Of a DNA stretch of 64,000 nucleotides, positions 59,528 through 64,000 are shown piece by piece. The notes beneath the pieces were generated by a model. The model did not search any database. It saw nothing but the letters and a program-made list of their open reading frames with translations, and was not told where the DNA came from. Origin of the DNA: Apibacter raozihei (GTDB lineage Bacteria > Bacteroidota > Bacteroidia > Flavobacteriales > Weeksellaceae); NCBI RefSeq assembly GCF_004014855.1, contig NZ_CP034930.1, positions 1,961,716 through 2,025,715 of the forward strand, in the 5' to 3' direction. Within the stretch, counting starts at the first letter, position 1; each line of letters begins with the position of its first letter. Both the position numbers and the translations under genes were made by a program.

Positions 59528-60355
59528 ATGATAAAAAACTTACAATTAAAATCAGAACAAGTACGGCTAAGGCTTTTAAATGTAATATATAAAGCTAAGG
59601 CGGGGCACATTGGCGGAGGGCTTTCTTCGGCAAATATACTCACAGCATTGTATTTTCACGTATTAAATGTGGACTCCAGAGAACCAAAGAAAAAAGATCG
59701 GGATCGATTTATTATGAGTAAAGGCCATAGTGTAGAAATTCTTTATTCAGTATTGGAAGCTGCCGGATTTATATCAAAAGAAACTCTTGATAGTTATGGA
59801 GATTATGCTTCTGCATTAGCGGGACATCCGACCATTAAGATTCCAGGAGTAGAAGTCAGCAGTGGAGCGTTAGGGCATGGATTGTCTGTTGGAGTTGGTA
59901 TGGCTATTTCAGCCAAAATGAATCAAGAGGCTTATAAAACATTTGTTTTAATGGGCGATGGTGAACAGGCAGAAGGCTCAATTTATGAAGCTGCTATGTC
60001 AGGAAGTCATTACAAATTAGATAATTTAGTAGGAATTATTGATCGAAACGGCCTTCAGATAAGCGATAAAACGGAAGAAGTAATGACTTTAGAGCCTATG
60101 AGAGAAAGATGGGAAGCCTTTGGCTGGGAAGTGTTAGAAATGAATGGAAACGATATGGAAAATATTATTAAAACATTTGAATCCATTAATTATCAAAATA
60201 AAAAACCACATTTAATCATTTCAAAATCGACCAAAGGACAAGGAATATCTTATATGGAAAATGTTCTTAAGTGGCATCACGGAGTACCATCTCAAGAAGA
60301 ATTTATTCAAGCTTCAGATGAAATTGAGCAACGTATAGCACAATTAGAAAAGTAA
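59528..60355 (+). CDS. Two-subunit transketolase, N-terminal (ThDP pyrophosphate-binding) subunit
   Basis: The 275-residue protein equals the first third of transketolase. KAKAGHIGGGLSSANILTALYFHVLNVD is the start, followed by DRFIMSKGHSVE, EVSSGALGHGLSVGVGMA and the ThDP-binding MGDGEQAEGS-x-N motif (with IIDRNGLQI). It pairs with the C-terminal subunit 30 bases downstream. Split transketolases of this kind occur in operons for non-standard sugars, including apulose-phosphate transketolase, as well as being general enzymes. Substrate unknown. Confidence 0.93.
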   Translation: MIKNLQLKSEQVRLRLLNVIYKAKAGHIGGGLSSANILTALYFHVLNVDSREPKKKDRDRFIMSKGHSVEILYSVLEAAGFISKETLDSYGDYASALAGHPTIKIPGVEVSSGALGHGLSVGVGMAISAKMNQEAYKTFVLMGDGEQAEGSIYEAAMSGSHYKLDNLVGIIDRNGLQISDKTEEVMTLEPMRERWEAFGWEVLEMNGNDMENIIKTFESINYQNKKPHLIISKSTKGQGISYMENVLKWHHGVPSQEEFIQASDEIEQRIAQLEK

Positions 60356-60385
60356 CTCAAGTAACTCACCTTAAACTATAAAAAA

Positions 60386-61321
60386 ATGATAGAAAATAAA
60401 ATTCCATGCAGGCAAAGTTTTACCTCCACTTTACTTGAATTAGGGAAAAAAGATAAAGATATTGTTGTGGTAACTTCAGACGCAAGAGGTTCGGTAACTT
60501 TAAATAATTTTGCTAAAGAATTACCCGGGCAATTTGTTGAAGTAGGTATAGCAGAACAAAATGCAGTAGGCGTAGGAGCAGGGCTTTCATCAACAGGGAA
60601 AAAAGTTTTTGTTTGTGGTCCGGCATGTTTTTATGTAGCCAGAAGCTTAGAGCAGATAAAAGTGGATATTGCTTATTCTCAAAATAATGTAAGCATTATT
60701 GGTGTTAGCGGTGGCGTAAGTTACGGAGCTCTGGGTTTCACACATCACAGCTTACATGATATTGCTGCTATAAGAACTTTCCCGGGTATTCAGGTTATTT
60801 TTCCAAGTGATATTTACCAAACTAAAAAGCTTACAGAAATATTAGTAGATCACGAATATCCGGTGTACGTGCGTATGGGAAGAAATGCAGTGCCTAATGT
60901 ATATGATAATGAAAATTTTGATTTTCAGATTGGAAAAGCAAACACCCTGATGGAGGGTAACGATATTACTCTTATAGGAACTGGAGAAACGGTTTATCAT
61001 TGTTTACAGGCAGGCAAAAAATTAAAAGAAAAAGGTATTTATGCACGAGTAATTGATATGCATACCCTAAAACCGGCAGATACGGAAATTATAAAAAAAG
61101 CAGCCAGGGAAACAGGTAAAATTATTACGGTTGAAGAACACAGTATTTATGGTGGCTTAGGAGCAATTGTGACAGAAACTTTATCTGAAAATCCAGTGCC
61201 TGTAAAAATTTTGGGTATACCGGACGAAAATACCATACATGCCAACGCTTTAGAAATTTTCCATCATTATGGAATTGATTCAGAAGGAATTTATCAATCA
61301 ACCCTTGAATTTTTAAAGTAG
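60386..61321 (+). CDS. Two-subunit transketolase, C-terminal subunit
   Basis: The 311-residue partner has the pyrimidine-binding domain (VEVGIAEQNAVGVGAGLSSTGKKVFVCG) with the conserved ThDP-activating Glu in the IAEQNA motif, then HHSLHDIAAIRTFPGIQVIFPSD and the C-terminal transketolase domain (VIDMHTLKPADTE). It works only with the 59528 gene product. The next gene (kinase) starts 15 bases later, in the same operon. Confidence 0.93.
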   Translation: MIENKIPCRQSFTSTLLELGKKDKDIVVVTSDARGSVTLNNFAKELPGQFVEVGIAEQNAVGVGAGLSSTGKKVFVCGPACFYVARSLEQIKVDIAYSQNNVSIIGVSGGVSYGALGFTHHSLHDIAAIRTFPGIQVIFPSDIYQTKKLTEILVDHEYPVYVRMGRNAVPNVYDNENFDFQIGKANTLMEGNDITLIGTGETVYHCLQAGKKLKEKGIYARVIDMHTLKPADTEIIKKAARETGKIITVEEHSIYGGLGAIVTETLSENPVPVKILGIPDENTIHANALEIFHHYGIDSEGIYQSTLEFLK

Positions 61322-61336
61322 TTAAAGCAAGATAAT

Positions 61337-62818
61337 ATGAAATACTTCATAGCCATAGATCAAAGTACGTCTGCTACTAAAGCAATACTTTTTAATAAAA
61401 AAGGACAGGTGGTGCATAGGGAAAATGTACCGCACCAGCAATACTATCCAAAAGCAGGCTGGGTAGAACACGATGCAGAAGAAATTTTTGAAAACACACT
61501 ATTAGCCGTAAGGCTTTTGCTTGAAAATAACGAGATTAAACAGCAGGATATACTCTCAGTATCTATTACAAATCAAAGAGAAACGGTAGTAGTTTGGGAT
61601 AAAAACACAGGAAAGCCTGTTTATCATGCTATAGTCTGGCAATGTCAGAGAGGAGCTTCAATATGTGAAAAGTTAAAAAACGGAGGATATGAAAATACGA
61701 TTAAAGAGAAAGCAGGTCTGTTAGTAGACCCTTATTTTTCGGCAAGTGGAGTTCAATGGATTTTAGAAGAAGTTAAAGAAGCCAGGCTATTGGCCGATAA
61801 GGGAGAACTTTTGATGGGGACTATGGACTCCTGGTTGATATGGAAGTTAACGCAGGGTAAAGTGCATGCTACCGATTATACCAATGCTTCACGAACATTA
61901 CTTTTTAATATCCATACATGTAACTGGGATGAAATTTTGCTTGAGCTTTTCTCTGTACCACCCACCATGCTTCCTGAACCTAGACCCAGTGATTCCGTGT
62001 ATGGGAATACTACATTCTTGGGATATTTTACACATGAAATACCCATTGCTGGCGTGATTGGAGATTCTCATGGGGCGTTGGTAGGTCAGATGTGTTATGA
62101 TAAAGGAATGGGAAAAGCTACCTACGGTACAGGTTCTTCCGTTATGATCAACATAGGGGAAACTCCTCAGTTAGCCCCGGAGGGTTTGGTAACTTCCGTA
62201 GGTTTTGCAGCCTGCAATAAAGTCTATTATGTATACGAAGGGAACATTCATTGTACGGGAGCTACATTAAACTGGTTAAAAGAGGAAGTGAAGCTTATAG
62301 AGCATCGATATGCTACCGATGAAATAGCTTATAGTATTCCGGATAATGGAGGCGTCTATCTGGTACCGGCTTTTGCAGGACTGGGAGCTCCCTGGTGGAA
62401 TTCTAGAGCCAAAGCGATCATTTCCGGATTAACTTTAGGAACGGGAAAAGCTCACATTGTAAGAGCCGCTCTGGAAGCTATTGCTTATCAAATAAAAGAT
62501 CTGATAGATGTTATAACTCAAAAAGCAGCTATAGAATTAAAAGAACTTAGAGTAGACGGTGGACCTACAAAAAATAAATTTTTAATGCAATTTCAGTCAG
62601 ACATGATTAATGCTCCTATCAACAAGCTGTCCATTGAAGAAGCTTCAGCATTTGGGGCAGTTATTATGGGGGGATTAGGATTAAAAGTTTGGAAAGACTT
62701 GGAAGAAGTTTCAAAATTAAGAGGTATCGATAACTTTTATTATCCAACAATGGAAAATGCACAAAGAGAAAATCTATATAACGGTTGGAAAGAAGCTGTA
62801 GAGCTTATCAATAAATAA
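61337..62818 (+). CDS. FGGY-family kinase, GlpK-like
   Basis: The 493-residue kinase is most like glycerol kinase: FIAIDQSTSATKAILF start, KAGWVEHDAEEIF, SITNQRETVVVWDKNTGKPVYHAIVWQCQR, and C-terminal VPAFAGLGAPWWNSRAKAIISGLTLGTGKAHIVRAALEAIAYQ with the DGGPTKNKFLMQFQSD signature. Position after a split transketolase and before two dehydrogenases argues for a ketose or polyol rather than glycerol itself; xylulose, erythrulose and apulose kinases share this fold. A true glpK cannot be excluded. Confidence 0.85.
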   Translation: MKYFIAIDQSTSATKAILFNKKGQVVHRENVPHQQYYPKAGWVEHDAEEIFENTLLAVRLLLENNEIKQQDILSVSITNQRETVVVWDKNTGKPVYHAIVWQCQRGASICEKLKNGGYENTIKEKAGLLVDPYFSASGVQWILEEVKEARLLADKGELLMGTMDSWLIWKLTQGKVHATDYTNASRTLLFNIHTCNWDEILLELFSVPPTMLPEPRPSDSVYGNTTFLGYFTHEIPIAGVIGDSHGALVGQMCYDKGMGKATYGTGSSVMINIGETPQLAPEGLVTSVGFAACNKVYYVYEGNIHCTGATLNWLKEEVKLIEHRYATDEIAYSIPDNGGVYLVPAFAGLGAPWWNSRAKAIISGLTLGTGKAHIVRAALEAIAYQIKDLIDVITQKAAIELKELRVDGGPTKNKFLMQFQSDMINAPINKLSIEEASAFGAVIMGGLGLKVWKDLEEVSKLRGIDNFYYPTMENAQRENLYNGWKEAVELINK

Positions 62819-62844
62819 AAAATAAACAATTAAAATCTTAGATT

Positions 62845-63612
62845 ATGTTAAAATATTATGGGGCAGATGCCGATTTTTCACTGGAAGGACAAGTAGCAAT
62901 TATTACCGGAGGAGCCAATGGAATTGGAAAAGCAACCACCAGTCTTTTTATTAAAAAAGGAGTGAAAGTGGTTATAGGAGATTTCAAACAAGATGTCTAT
63001 AAAACGGCAGAAGAATTCGGAGAAAACTGTTTAGGAGTTCAAATAGACGTGACTAAAGACTCAGACAGAAAAAATCTTATAAAGAAAGCGTTAGAAAAGT
63101 TTGGGAAAATAGATATCCTGGTTAACTGTGCCGGAATGGTAGCTTTAGATGCAGCCTTAGATGTACAGGATAAAGACTGGGAGGATTTAATAGCGGTTAA
63201 TATCATGGGAACCTTTAAAATGAATCAGGAAGTAGCCCGCTACATGGTAGATAATAATGTTTGCGGTTCCATAGTAAACATAGCTTCACAGGCTGGAACC
63301 ATAGCTTTGGACAGACACGTAGCATATAGCGTGACTAAGGCAGGTGTAATCTCCATGACTAAAATACTAGCATATGAATGGGGGAAATACGGCATCAGAG
63401 TCAATTCCGTTTCACCAACGGTGGTTTTAACCGAAATGGGACATAAAGCATGGGACGGTCCGGCAGGAGATGCTTTTAAGAAAGAAATACCATCCGGACG
63501 TTTTGCAGAGACAGATGAAATAGCGGCACCTATAGCTTTTTTGTGTTCCGGTGGTGCAGGAATGATTACAGGACACGATTTATTGGTTGATGGAGGATAT
63601 ACCATCAAATAA
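62845..63612 (+). CDS. Short-chain dehydrogenase/reductase (polyol type)
   Basis: A complete classical SDR of 255 residues: the TGGANGIG nucleotide loop at 21-28, Asp46 at the end of beta-2 (favouring NAD(H)), NCAG at 94-97, N119, S148 and Y161-x3-K165. It probably interconverts a sugar alcohol and a ketose; the sequence type is that of arabitol, threitol or xylitol dehydrogenases. It starts 27 bases after the kinase gene. Substrate unproven. Confidence 0.9.
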   Translation: MLKYYGADADFSLEGQVAIITGGANGIGKATTSLFIKKGVKVVIGDFKQDVYKTAEEFGENCLGVQIDVTKDSDRKNLIKKALEKFGKIDILVNCAGMVALDAALDVQDKDWEDLIAVNIMGTFKMNQEVARYMVDNNVCGSIVNIASQAGTIALDRHVAYSVTKAGVISMTKILAYEWGKYGIRVNSVSPTVVLTEMGHKAWDGPAGDAFKKEIPSGRFAETDEIAAPIAFLCSGGAGMITGHDLLVDGGYTIK

Positions 63613-63699
63613 ACAAAAAAACAAAAACTAAAATCACAGCTTAGCTTAAATAATACTACTTGCTATTGTTTAATCATACTAATTACAAACCATGAAATT

Positions 63700-64000
63700 A
63701 TGAGAAATAAAACAAGAACTTCTGACGAATTTAAAGGCAAAACCATTGTTATAACCGGAGCCGATCGAGGTATCGGTGAAGGAATAGCACAACGATTTGC
63801 TGAAGACGGAGCCAACCTGGTAATGGCTTCGATAGATAAAAAGGTCTATGAAACTTCAGAAAAAATGGCTCAAAAATATAATGTGCAAACACTTCCCGTT
63901 CTAGTGGATGTAACCCAAGAGGATGAGGTGAAAAATTTATATGCAGAAGCTGCAAAACATTTCAAAACCATTGACATATCTGTACAAAATGCCGGAATCA
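63700..64000 (+). CDS. Second short-chain dehydrogenase, cut by the window end
   Basis: The first 100 residues of an SDR: MRNKTRTSDEFKGKTIVITG start, GADRGIGEGIAQRFAEDGANLV (TGxxxGIG loop near 19-26), DVTQEDEV and the VQNAGI motif at the cut end. The residue after beta-2 (ASIDK) differs from that of the neighbouring enzyme, so its cofactor or substrate may differ. It lies 87 bases after the first SDR on the same strand, and the gene runs on past 64000. Confidence 0.88.
   Translation, partial: MRNKTRTSDEFKGKTIVITGADRGIGEGIAQRFAEDGANLVMASIDKKVYETSEKMAQKYNVQTLPVLVDVTQEDEVKNLYAEAAKHFKTIDISVQNAGI

Overview
The window is low-GC chromosomal DNA from a member of the Flavobacteriales (Bacteroidota). 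The evidence is a gldJ / porU-porV / nrnA-gldI type IX secretion and gliding block, a fused SecDF, a split ATP synthase (atpZ-x-BEFHAG apart from atpDC), GLPGLI and DUF4349 proteins, and promoters of the Bacteroidota form TTG-N19/20-TAnnTTTG with A/T-rich leaders instead of strong Shine-Dalgarno sites. A host-associated Weeksellaceae-like lineage would fit the compact genome, but the genus cannot be fixed from this sequence. No tRNA, rRNA, CRISPR array, IS element or prophage was seen.

Layout. 1-7.5 kb: end of a nucleoside symporter, PAP2 phosphatase and TatA, SecDF, then the tRNA genes sua5 and cca and a pRiA4b ORF-3-like protein. 7.5-10.3 kb: DUF177-rpmF and accB-accC. 10.4-16.1 kb: the main ATP synthase operon. 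16.7-22.7 kb: a secreted GH3 glycosidase, an unknown lipoprotein, a LysM protein and a YpfJ-type metallopeptidase. 22.9-32.8 kb: serine dehydratase, IMP dehydrogenase, a small outer-membrane barrel, an MFS exporter, panE, trmB, atpDC and ribF. 33.2-42.5 kb: a frameshifted GLPGLI gene, gldI, nrnA, porV, porU and gldJ. 42.6-52.6 kb: an Smr protein, a large barrel protein with an inactive M1-peptidase-like front half, a cysteine desulfurase, lipoproteins, a DctA-type carrier, RNase Z and a DUF4349 lipoprotein.

52.7-64 kb is an accessory sugar region of two back-to-back units. The leftward unit is a GntR/LacI-type regulator, a sedoheptulokinase-like FGGY kinase, a galactitol-type PTS IIC protein with no partner subunits, and an allulose/tagatose 3-epimerase. 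The rightward unit is a DeoR regulator, a two-subunit transketolase, a GlpK-like FGGY kinase and two short-chain dehydrogenases, the second cut by the window end. Together they look like uptake, oxidation or epimerisation, phosphorylation and transketolase cleavage of a polyol or rare ketose. The substrate cannot be read from the sequence. Direct repeats ATGTAA-N5-ATGTAA occur both at the kinase promoter and upstream of the regulator and are the best operator candidate.

The most interesting non-coding signals are an orphan promoter and terminator pair at 26.65-26.90 kb that predicts a roughly 200-nt small RNA, a 13-base core shared between that RNA and another gene-free region at 32.95 kb, an intercistronic terminator between atpE and atpF, and the 11-bp-phased operator repeats.
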